A stretch of DNA of 64,000 nt from Coriobacteriaceae bacterium (GTDB taxonomy: Bacteria > Actinomycetota > Coriobacteriia > Coriobacteriales > Coriobacteriaceae): positions 40,513-104,512 of the forward strand of contig SUUG01000020.1 in the NCBI GenBank assembly GCA_015062655.1, written 5' to 3'. A program made the translations under genes and the position numbers. This document shows, one piece after another, positions 56,945-64,000 of this stretch (the first letter of the stretch is position 1; each line of letters opens with the position of its first letter). Below the pieces are notes generated by a model, which worked only from the letters and a program-made list of their open reading frames with translations, was not told where the DNA came from and ran no database searches.

Positions 56945-57147
56945 GATGTTTCCTTTCTGCACGCGCGGCCGCGAGGGCGGGCGCGAGCTCCCTCCGAGTT
57001 CTCATCTGTCCTCGGTTGATGCCATTGTGATATCACTTTGAAACCAAGTCAAGGAAAAAATGGGGAAGGCGCCGAGGTGATGCGGCAGGGGTTTACGCGG
57101 CGCGCATGCGGCTACAATGGTGGGAACTGAAACCGTGAGGAGGGCCC

Positions 57148-57618
57148 ATGTCGAACAAGCGCACCGACGTGATCACTTGGGACGAGTTCTTCATGCGCGT
57201 GGCCATCGCCGCGCAGCTCAGGAGCAAGGACCCCAACACGCAGGTGGGAGCCTGCATCGCGAGCACGAACAACCGCATCCTGTCCGTGGGCTACAACGGC
57301 ACGCCCTCGGCGCTCGACGACGACGACTTCCCCTGGGGCACGAGCGATGATCCGCTCGAGGACAAGCACAACTACGTGGTGCACGCCGAGGCGAACGCCG
57401 TCTTGAACTACCGCGGATCCCTGCGCGACCTCGAAGGGGCGACGGTCTATGTGACGCTCTTCCCCTGCCGCGAGTGCGCGAAGATCCTCGCGCAAGTGGG
57501 GATCGGCCAGGTGGTCTACCTCGACAACAAGTACGCCGACACCGACGACGGACGCATCTCCCGGCGGATCCTCGACTCCTGCGGGATCGCCTACCGCCAG
57601 GTCGCCGGCGAGCTCTAG
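57148..57618 (+). CDS. dCMP deaminase family protein
   Basis: 156 residues, ATG 57148 with GAGGAGGGCCC upstream. Zinc site VVHAEANAVL (His and catalytic Glu) and LFPCRECAKIL (two Cys). Matches deoxycytidylate deaminase, which supplies dUMP for thymidylate. ComEB-type late competence proteins belong to the same family. Followed after 12 bases by a small membrane protein gene. Confidence 0.92.
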   Translation: MSNKRTDVITWDEFFMRVAIAAQLRSKDPNTQVGACIASTNNRILSVGYNGTPSALDDDDFPWGTSDDPLEDKHNYVVHAEANAVLNYRGSLRDLEGATVYVTLFPCRECAKILAQVGIGQVVYLDNKYADTDDGRISRRILDSCGIAYRQVAGEL

Positions 57619-57630
57619 GAGGGAGACGCC

Positions 57631-57825
57631 ATGGGGATCGTCATACTGGTGCTCGCGTTCATCTGCTTCGGGCTCTTGCTGTCGCTCGTGTTCTCGGCGT
57701 TCGGCCTCGTCTTCGGCCTCGTGATGCGGGCGCTGCCGCTGATCCTGCTCGTCGGCGCGGCGGTGTTTTTCGCCCAGGGCGGCAAGGTTCACATCGACTG
57801 GCCCGAGAGCTGGCGCCGCAGGTAG
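57631..57825 (+). CDS. small membrane protein of unknown function
   Basis: 64 residues, ATG 57631 with AGGAGGGAGACGCC upstream. Two hydrophobic helices (IVILVLAFICFGLLLSLVF and ALPLILLVGAAVFFA) and a short basic C-terminus. Co-transcribed with the dCMP deaminase. No family recognised. Confidence 0.75.
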   Translation: MGIVILVLAFICFGLLLSLVFSAFGLVFGLVMRALPLILLVGAAVFFAQGGKVHIDWPESWRRR

Positions 57826-57874
57826 ACGGCGGGCGCCGTCGGGCCGCCCTGATATCCCGACGCGCCGCTGTCCT

Positions 57875-57940
57875 GATGCCGAGCGTTCGTAATCCGCCCT
57901 TTTTCGCGCGTTTTATGCCGTATTACGAACGCTCGGCATC
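57875..57940. repeat. dispersed palindromic repeat, copy 11
   Basis: Left arm GATGCCGAGCGTTCGTAATC, right arm GTATTACGAACGCTCGGCAT, with CGCCCTTTTTCGCGCG between. Confidence 0.95.
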
Positions 57941-58055
57941 GGCCCGCGGCATCGGCCCGCGCGTGTTTCCCGTGGCCTCGCGAAAGCGTGGCTGCCCGCC
58001 TCCGGCTTCGCGGTACACTTAACCCTTGTCGACATGGCTTGACGAGGGAGGGCCC

Positions 58056-59321
58056 ATGGCGCAACAACACGATTTATTCGATGACATCATCGACATCAGC
58101 AAGGGGCTCGGCGCCCTCAAGAACCCGTTCGGCGATCTCACCGACACCTTGATGGGGGCCCCGGCGCCGGAGAAACCTCAGTGGAACCCGGCCGACTACA
58201 AGGAGCGGCCCCGCGCCAACACCATCCCCTGCCTTTTGTGCAAGTACGAGAAGAGCAGCTGCTCGGCCTGCATGGACGCGTGCCCGGTCGACGCGATCAC
58301 GATCGAGGAGGGCGGCATCGAGATCTCTGACGCCTGCCGCAAGTGCGGCCTTTGCGTCTCCGCCTGCCCCACCGAGTGCTTCTTCTCGCCGAAGATCCAA
58401 CCGAAGAAGCTCTACGACGCCATCGCCGCAGCCGCTGCGGCCCATGAGACCGCCTATGTGACCTGCACGCGGGCGCTGCGCCGGATACCGCGCGACAACG
58501 AGGTGGTGCTCGCCTGCGTGGGCGACGTGCCCACCGAGGTCTGGTTCTCGCTGCTGGCCGACTATCCCAACCTGAGCGTCTACCTGCCCCTCGACATCTG
58601 CGCCAACTGCCGCAACACCACGGGGGAGGAGCAGCTCGGGGAGTTCATCGCCACCGCCGAGGAATGGGCGGGCGCGGGGCTCGGCCTGGAGGTCGAGGCG
58701 AAGGACCTCACCTGCGTGAGGCGCCGTGAGTACGAGCGCAAGGAGTTCATGGACAACATCATGCGGACCACGGGCCTCGTGGTGTCCAAGCTGAACCCTG
58801 CCACGGCGGCGCTCGCGAGCGTGACGCAGAAGCTGCGCGATCACTCGAACCGCCTGTCAGAGCTCGAGCGCACCCTCACGGCGGCGGCCGGCGTCAACAC
58901 CGAGAAGCGCCGGCGCGTGCTCATCCAGGGTCGCCAGCTCATGCTCTCGGCGCTGCAGCAGCATCCGGAGCTCGCACAGAACGTGCGCGTGCGCGTGCCT
59001 GAATGCGATTTCTCCCGTTGCGCCATGTGCGGCGAGTGCGTGCGGCAGTGCCCCGTGCACGCCTGCGACCTGGTGGGTGCCGGGCGGTTCAAGGTGGAGG
59101 AGCAGTACTGCGTGGGGTGCGGGCTCTGCACCGAGGTCTGCCCCAACCGGGCGCTGGCCATGGTGGAGCGCGACGGCGCGGCACTCGTGGTGCCCGATCC
59201 CGAGGAGGAGAAGAAGGCCGCCGACGCCGCGAAGGCGAAGGCGGAGGCGGCAGCCGCGAAGGCCGAGGCGAAGCGCAAGCTCGATCAGATGCTCGACCGC
59301 GTGGAGAAGCTCGCGGAATAG
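58056..59321 (+). CDS. multi-cluster 4Fe-4S ferredoxin-like protein
   Basis: 421 residues, ATG 58056 with GGGAGGGCCC upstream. N-terminal Cys cluster (CSACMDACPVDAI), a second 4Fe-4S motif CRKCGLCVSACP, a central domain of about 200 residues with CANC, then two further motifs CAMCGECVRQCP and CVGCGLCTEVCP. The C-terminus is an Ala/Lys/Glu helix. No membrane segment, so a cytoplasmic electron carrier or subunit is likely. It is not next to any oxidoreductase gene. It might substitute for the missing iron-sulfur part of Rnf, but this is speculation. Confidence 0.88.
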   Translation: MAQQHDLFDDIIDISKGLGALKNPFGDLTDTLMGAPAPEKPQWNPADYKERPRANTIPCLLCKYEKSSCSACMDACPVDAITIEEGGIEISDACRKCGLCVSACPTECFFSPKIQPKKLYDAIAAAAAAHETAYVTCTRALRRIPRDNEVVLACVGDVPTEVWFSLLADYPNLSVYLPLDICANCRNTTGEEQLGEFIATAEEWAGAGLGLEVEAKDLTCVRRREYERKEFMDNIMRTTGLVVSKLNPATAALASVTQKLRDHSNRLSELERTLTAAAGVNTEKRRRVLIQGRQLMLSALQQHPELAQNVRVRVPECDFSRCAMCGECVRQCPVHACDLVGAGRFKVEEQYCVGCGLCTEVCPNRALAMVERDGAALVVPDPEEEKKAADAAKAKAEAAAAKAEAKRKLDQMLDRVEKLAE

Positions 59322-59371
59322 GGGCTGGACTCTTTCAATAAGGTGTAAGCGCCGATGCTGGGTGCTCGGGG

Positions 59372-59581
59372 TCAGTCCAACAGCCTCGAGGCGCTGGTCC
59401 CCAAGGCGCTCGCCAGACGCTCCAGCGTGTCCAAGGTGACGTTGGCCTCGCCGGCCTCGATCGAGTCGAGCAGCGGCCGGCTGATATGGGCCATAAGGCA
59501 GAAGTCCACCTTGTTCAGGCGGGCCTGGGCACGCAAGGTGGCGATATTCCTGCCAAGTTTCTGTCGCAGCGTTAAGGACAT
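59372..59581 (-). CDS. XRE-family HTH regulator
   Basis: 69 residues, start 59581. Almost entirely a Cro/CI-type helix-turn-helix domain (LGRNIATLRAQARLNKVDF, HISRPLLDSIEAGEANVTLD). No ligand or enzyme domain. Divergent from the HAD-like gene with 92 bases between starts. Its target may be that gene. Confidence 0.9.
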   Translation of the reverse strand: MSLTLRQKLGRNIATLRAQARLNKVDFCLMAHISRPLLDSIEAGEANVTLDTLERLASALGTSASRLLD

Positions 59582-59673
59582 GCCTTTAGTTTGTTGAGTT
59601 TGCGAACCTATGATGTAAATTGAAGATTACATATGGGCATTCTGCATAGAGATTCCAACGCTGAGGAGAAACT

Positions 59674-60258
59674 ATGTTTAATTGTGCATTCTCCGCATCG
59701 AAGCGGACCCGTGCAGGAATCTGCGTTCCCAGCGCGGCCCCGCTGCTGGTCGCGCTCTGCGCTGACGATGACCTGGTGCCCGCGTACGAGCGCCGGATGC
59801 TCAACCTCTCCTCATGCAAGATCCCGCGTCTCGCGTCGGATGAATCTGTTCTGCTCGCAGAGCTCGCCGCGCGAGGGACGCAGCTCGCGCTCATGACCGA
59901 GGCGTCTCATGGGGCCGCCCGCGCCGTCTGCGCGCGCCGGGGGATCTCACCCCATATCTTGAGCGACGGGGAGGCGGAAATTAAGGGGAGCGCGCACGGT
60001 GCGCCCGTGTCCCGACGGGCGCGCGCGGCCAGACGCGCCGAGCGGCTCGCGCTGCTGTGCTGCGAGAAGGGCGTGCCCCTCTCGCGGATCGCGGTGGTGG
60101 CGGTAAGCCCGCTGGACTGCGCCGCCCTCATGGAGGCCGGCTGGGGAATCGCCCTATGGAGCGCGGGATACGAGGCCTGTCATGCTGCAGACGTGGTGTT
60201 TCCCGCGCGGGCGGAAGGCGGGCTCAGGCGCGCGCTCGAGCTCATCTTGGCGGCGTGA
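59674..60258 (+). CDS. degenerate HAD-like (Cof-type) protein
   Basis: 194 residues, ATG 59674 with GAGGAG upstream. The C-terminal half follows the Cof-type phosphatase pattern: a KG..L..L-like helix (RAERLALLCCEKGV), then IAVVAVSPLDCAALMEAGWG where the family has GDGxNDxxML, then ACHAADVVFPARAEGG where it has ADYVT...GV. The catalytic Asp residues expected in DxDGT and GDxxND are not present, so it is probably not an active phosphatase. Family placement is tentative. Confidence 0.6.
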   Translation: MFNCAFSASKRTRAGICVPSAAPLLVALCADDDLVPAYERRMLNLSSCKIPRLASDESVLLAELAARGTQLALMTEASHGAARAVCARRGISPHILSDGEAEIKGSAHGAPVSRRARAARRAERLALLCCEKGVPLSRIAVVAVSPLDCAALMEAGWGIALWSAGYEACHAADVVFPARAEGGLRRALELILAA

Positions 60259-60321
60259 GGCCGGGCCACGCGCCGTTTGGGCGGATGGGCGCGGGCTGCC
60301 CGGCGTGCTCCCTCGCTCGCC

Positions 60322-61359
60322 CTACCCGTCGATCCGGTCGAAGTTCACGGGCGCGTAGAACAGCTCGCGCACGCGGTCGGGATCGCGCGTCTGACCGAGG
60401 ACCCACATGGTCTTCGCCACGAGCGCCTCGGTAGTCATGTCGCCGCCCTTGAGGATGCCGGGGTGGTCGGCGTAGACGCGGCCCACCTCGTAGACGCCGA
60501 GATCCATGCCCTCCTCGGGCACCTGCGTGGTCATGACGATGGTACGTCCGGAATCAACCCAGTCGAAGATGGCGTGCTGGAAGGAGCCGGCGCCGCCGTC
60601 GCCGTACTCGGGGATGCCGCCGATGCCGAAGGTCTCGAGGATGATGGCGTCGTACGCGGCCTTGAGCAGGCCGAAGACCGCGGGCGTGAGGCCGGGGGTG
60701 AGCTTGAGGGCGCAGACGCGCGGATTCAAGGTGTCGTGGAAGTTCGGACGGGGGCCGCCTGCCTCCGCGTCGGCTGATGCGCCGCAGGCCGCTCCGGCGC
60801 CCGTTCCCCGGATGATCTTCTCCGTGCGGATGAGCGCGAGCGGCGGGAAATTGATGCTCTTGAAGGCGTTGTAGCTCATGGTGCGCTGCTTGCGGGCGCG
60901 CGTGCCGGCGATCACGGCGCCGCCGAAGACGATCGCCACGTCGCGCGAGGCGTCGTCGAGCGCGTAGAGCAGGCTTTGGTAGATGTTGAGCTTGGCGTCG
61001 GTGAAGGGTGCGCCCATGGGCTGCTGGGACCCGGTGAGGACGATGGGTTTGGCGCTGCCCTGGACGAGGTAGGAGAGGGCGGCCGCCGTGTAGGCCATGG
61101 TGTCGGTGCCGTGGAGGATCACGAACCCGTCATGGTCGTCGTAGCCCTGGGCTATGACGTCGCGGATGCGGAGCCAGTCCGCGGGTCGCATGTTGGTGCT
61201 GTCGATGTTCATGGGCTGGACCACGGTGAGCCCGCACAGGCCGGCGATCTCGGGGACGCTTCGCGCCAGCTCCTCGCCGGTGGCGGCGGGCGAGAGGCCG
61301 CGGCCGTCCTCGCGGGAGGCGATGGTGCCGCCGGTGGCGATGAGGAGGATCTTCTTCAT
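60322..61359 (-). CDS. ansA: L-asparaginase, type I
   Basis: Hydrolyses asparagine to aspartate. 345 residues from ATG 61359, with AAGGGCAGCC upstream. First active-site Thr in LLIATGGTIASRE, second in ILHGTDTMAYTA, with the TGSQQPMGAPFTDA loop. The length fits the cytoplasmic E. coli AnsA type; no signal peptide. An insertion rich in Ala and Gly (about 190-215) is present. The 385 bases between it and guaA are extremely GC-rich, hold GTCGCCGGCCG repeats near 61450 and 61470, and show no gene. Confidence 0.95.
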   Translation of the reverse strand: MKKILLIATGGTIASREDGRGLSPAATGEELARSVPEIAGLCGLTVVQPMNIDSTNMRPADWLRIRDVIAQGYDDHDGFVILHGTDTMAYTAAALSYLVQGSAKPIVLTGSQQPMGAPFTDAKLNIYQSLLYALDDASRDVAIVFGGAVIAGTRARKQRTMSYNAFKSINFPPLALIRTEKIIRGTGAGAACGASADAEAGGPRPNFHDTLNPRVCALKLTPGLTPAVFGLLKAAYDAIILETFGIGGIPEYGDGGAGSFQHAIFDWVDSGRTIVMTTQVPEEGMDLGVYEVGRVYADHPGILKGGDMTTEALVAKTMWVLGQTRDPDRVRELFYAPVNFDRIDG

Positions 61360-61744
61360 GGCTGCCCTTCCAGGATGCGAACGGGGCGCAGGGGTGTCTG
61401 CGCAGGAACAGGGTAGCAAATCGGAGGGGGACGCGGTGGGAGCGGGGCGGCGTCGCCGGCCGCGGGGCGGGGGCGTCGCCGGCCGCTGCCACGGGCGGCG
61501 ATAACGCCGGGGCCGCAGCGGCGGCCTCGGAGGGGCGGAAGCGGCGCCGGCGGCGGTTCCTGTCGCCGCGCCGCCGGCCGCTGCAGCGCCTGTCGCCGCC
61601 GCGCCCCCATCGCGGGGCGATGCTCTGAAGCTCTCGTGCGCACCGCCGTCACGGTGCCTGTTCGGCCTTTGCCACGGTATCATGGGGCAGTTGGACATCT
61701 CGGGCCGCGCGTGCCGTGCGGCCCGACGCATAGAGAGGGAGCCC

Positions 61745-63355
61745 ATGTCGCAGAACAGCTCGAACCAGGCGGACCAGAAGGTCCTCGTCTTCGATTTCGG
61801 CGCCCAGTACGGCCAGCTCATCGCCCGGCGCGTGCGCGACCTGCATGTGTACTCCGAGATCGTCCCCTGCGACATCACGGCCGACGAGGTGCGCGCGCTC
61901 GCACCGGCAGCGCTCATCCTCTCCGGAGGCCCGGCCAGCGTGTACGCCGAGGATGCCCCCTCCATCGACCCGGCCATCTTCGACCTGGGCCTGCCGATCC
62001 TCGGCTTCTGCTACGGACACCAGATCATGGCCGCCACGCTCGGCGGAGAGGTGGCCCACTCCGAGGTGGGCGAGTACGGTGCCGCCGAGCTCGAGCGCGA
62101 GCGCGAGTCGGTGCTGCTGAACGCCACCCCGCTCGAGCAGACCGTGTGGATGAGCCATCGCGACGCCGTTTCCCGCGCGCCCGAGGGCTTCACGGTGACC
62201 TCGCGCACCTCCGTCTGCCCCGTGGCCTCCATGGAGGACGCCGAGCGGCGCTTCTTCTCCACCCAGTTCCATCCCGAGGTGAACCACACCGAGCACGGTC
62301 GGCAGATCCTCAAGAACTTCCTGTTCGGCGTCTGCGGGCTCGAGGAGAGCTGGACGATGGAGAACATCGTCGAGGAGAAGGTCGCCGAGATCCGCGAGAC
62401 GGTGGGCGAGGACCGCGTGATCCTCGCGCTCTCCGGCGGCGTGGACAGCTCCGTGGTGGCCGCCCTCGGCGCACGCGCGATCGGACGTCAGATGACCTGC
62501 GTCTTCATCAACCACGGTCTGCTGCGCAAGAACGAGCCCGAGCAGGTCGAGGAGGTCTTCACGAAGCAGTTCGACGTGGACTTCATCCATGTGCACGCTG
62601 AGGACCGCTACGCCGCGCTGCTCGACGGCGTGACCGAACCGGAGGAGAAGCGCCGGATCATCGGCACGCAGTTCTGGAAGGAGTTCTTCGCCGTGGCGAC
62701 CGAGCTCGAGCAGGACGGGCGGCCGGTGAAGTACCTCGCGCAGGGCACGATCTACCCCGACATCATCGAGAGCGGCGCGCGCAAGACCGGCGGCAAGGCG
62801 TCCACGATCAAGAGCCACCACAACCTGATCCCGTTCCCTGAGGGCGTGCACTTCGACCTCATCGAGCCGCTCGACCATTTCTTCAAGGACGAGGTGCGCG
62901 AGCTGGGTCTGGCGCTGGGCCTGCCGGAGCATATCGTGTACCGCCAGCCGTTCCCGGGTCCGGGTCTGGCGATCCGCATCATCGGCGCCGTGAGCCCCGA
63001 GAAGCTTGAGATCCTGAAGGGCGCCGACGCCGTGGTGCGCGAGGAGCTCGACGCCTACAACCAGCGGCTTTTCGAGCAGACCGGCGAGCGCAACAGCGCG
63101 CACAGCTGCTGGCAGTACTTCGCGGTGCTGCCGGACATCAAGAGCGTGGGCGTGATGGGCGACGAGCGCACCTACGCGCGCCCGGTGATCCTGCGCGCGG
63201 TGGAGTCGAGCGACGCGATGACGGCGGACTGGGCGCGCCTGCCCTACGAGGTGCTCGCGCGCATCTCGGGCCGCATCGTGGCCGAGGTCCCGGGCGTGAA
63301 CCGCGTGGCCTACGACATCACGAGCAAGCCCCCCGCGACGATCGAGTGGGAGTGA
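61745..63355 (+). CDS. guaA: GMP synthase (glutamine-hydrolysing)
   Basis: Last step of GMP synthesis. 536 residues from ATG 61745 (GAGAGGGAGCCC upstream); the frame from 61682 has no ribosome-binding site. Class I amidotransferase triad with Cys in LGFCYGHQ and His and Glu in FHPEVNHTEHG; ATP-pyrophosphatase P-loop LSGGVDSSVV; C-terminal dimerisation domain with PPATIEWE ending. Complete and normal length. A short gene follows after six bases. Confidence 0.98.
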   Translation: MSQNSSNQADQKVLVFDFGAQYGQLIARRVRDLHVYSEIVPCDITADEVRALAPAALILSGGPASVYAEDAPSIDPAIFDLGLPILGFCYGHQIMAATLGGEVAHSEVGEYGAAELERERESVLLNATPLEQTVWMSHRDAVSRAPEGFTVTSRTSVCPVASMEDAERRFFSTQFHPEVNHTEHGRQILKNFLFGVCGLEESWTMENIVEEKVAEIRETVGEDRVILALSGGVDSSVVAALGARAIGRQMTCVFINHGLLRKNEPEQVEEVFTKQFDVDFIHVHAEDRYAALLDGVTEPEEKRRIIGTQFWKEFFAVATELEQDGRPVKYLAQGTIYPDIIESGARKTGGKASTIKSHHNLIPFPEGVHFDLIEPLDHFFKDEVRELGLALGLPEHIVYRQPFPGPGLAIRIIGAVSPEKLEILKGADAVVREELDAYNQRLFEQTGERNSAHSCWQYFAVLPDIKSVGVMGDERTYARPVILRAVESSDAMTADWARLPYEVLARISGRIVAEVPGVNRVAYDITSKPPATIEWE

Positions 63356-63361
63356 GGGGGC

Positions 63362-63568
63362 ATGTGGACGAAGCTCAGGCTCGGGGACGAGGTCCCCGTC
63401 GTGCGGGACGAGATGAATCTCATCAATTATGACGGCAGCCGCCGTTTCGTCCCCTATGGAGAACCGGAGTGGGCGTGGTGGGTTGAGGTCTCGCCGGACG
63501 GTTCGGAGCTGCCTGGCTTATGGGAGTATTGGGAGGAGGAAGGCGTAGCAGCCTGCATGTGTGGGTGA
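63362..63568 (+). CDS. hypothetical small protein downstream of guaA
   Basis: 68 residues, ATG 63362 with GAGTGAGGGGGC upstream, overlapping region of the guaA terminator. Rich in Trp and acidic residues (EPEWAWWVEVSPDGSELPG). No family recognised. It may be the N-terminal remnant of a larger gene, as the final residues after WEYWEEEG look unlike the rest. Confidence 0.55.
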   Translation: MWTKLRLGDEVPVVRDEMNLINYDGSRRFVPYGEPEWAWWVEVSPDGSELPGLWEYWEEEGVAACMCG

Positions 63569-63780
63569 ACCGACCGCCTGTTTCAGTGAGTTGCAGACGG
63601 GTGTGACGGGGTTGCTCGGTGCCGGGATACCCGTCACAGCCGTCATGCTGTCACGCTTCGTGGGCGTGCAGTTCCAATTTCGACCCATAATGCATGCAGG
63701 GGAGCACGTTTCCAACGCCATGTCGCCTGCAACGTGAGAAGACTTCGGATTTGCTGGCGCTTGGTATGTGGAGGCTGGAA

Positions 63781-64000
63781 TGAACGATAAGAAATATGCG
63801 CTGCTCAAAAGGAAGTCCATATACGAAATCCTTGACGGCGATACACACTTCTCATCAAAGATAGACGGTAGGGATTTGTCCATGCCTCGACAATCGGGTC
63901 CGATGTTGGTGGGCATCCTCAACCATTTTGGAGATCCGATTGAATACGGCTCTTGGAGTAGGTGGCAGTATGTCGAGGAGCTTCTGGAGTTCTGCATCAA
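63781..64000 (+). CDS. possible abortive-infection (AbiJ-NTD-like) protein, 3' partial
   Basis: ATG 63781 with GGAGGCTGG upstream opens a frame that runs off the window (73 codons). Base composition is lower in GC than the preceding genes. The motifs SGPMLVGILNHFG and WSRWQYVEELLEF recall the N-terminal domain of AbiJ-type phage-defence proteins (pattern SGPxLVxxxNxFG, then SRWxY). The identification is from memory of the pattern and only the first domain is visible. A minus-strand frame covering the same bases is judged a shadow. Confidence 0.45.

Noticed and set aside
63518..64000. 160-codon minus-strand frame at the right edge
   Set aside because: The plus-strand frame from 63781 has a ribosome-binding site and a protein-like composition.

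Overview
The window is GC-rich, densely coded bacterial DNA. Gene content and style (a SARP-type regulator, an orphan GlnR-like regulator beside glnA, an Rnf complex, two FeoA proteins with FeoB, many Gly/Ala/Arg-biased proteins and a dispersed palindromic repeat family) suggest an anaerobic actinobacterium of the class Coriobacteriia, most likely Collinsella or a close relative. This assignment is an inference from gene content; there is no rRNA or tRNA gene in the window to test it.

Layout. 1-6484: 3' part of a SARP/BTAD regulator, a HemN-like radical SAM enzyme, aspS and a Gfo/Idh oxidoreductase. 6562-9869: a TPP riboswitch with terminator followed by a thiamine-precursor ABC transport operon, then a relic of KDPG aldolase. 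10191-10988: non-coding repeat region with four 41-bp tandem units. 10989-14570: ferrous iron uptake (feoA, feoA, feoB, Cys-rich membrane protein). 14868-18613: glnA, GlnR-like regulator, HtrA protease. 19035-23297: rnfCDGEA with a 43-residue membrane protein where rnfB is usually found. 24354-30595: ligA and a heterodimeric ABC exporter. 30629-33069 (minus strand): mtnN, engB, AEC transporter. 33568-38772: threonine/aspartate pathway (thrB, thrC, divergent lysC-asd). 39025-45795: msrAB, a TetR regulator and a divergent ABC/FtsX-type exporter. 46056-51373: dxs, M18 aminopeptidase, pfkA, GNAT acetyltransferase. 51375-55537: a low-molecular-weight protein tyrosine phosphatase gene broken by about 3.9 kb of less GC-rich DNA carrying a cell-wall-anchored M26-type zinc metalloprotease and a truncated VUT-family transporter. 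55649-63568: ribbon-helix-helix protein, SPFH protein, dCMP deaminase, multi-cluster ferredoxin, XRE regulator, degenerate HAD-like protein, asparaginase, guaA. 63781-64000: start of a possible abortive-infection gene, cut by the window edge.

The most unusual signals are: (i) eleven copies of a roughly 65-bp palindrome (arm core GCCGAGCGTTCGTAA) scattered over eight intergenic loci, three as tandem pairs, one of which is read in frame at the N-terminus of an ABC permease; (ii) the replacement of the middle of the phosphatase gene by a foreign-looking island; (iii) an Rnf operon without a recognisable RnfB iron-sulfur subunit; (iv) a FeoB with a long acidic Ala-rich insertion between the first membrane segments; (v) three other unrelated repeat structures at 10366-10681, 23701-23990 and 33242-33438. 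No CRISPR array, prophage, transposase, tRNA or rRNA was recognised.
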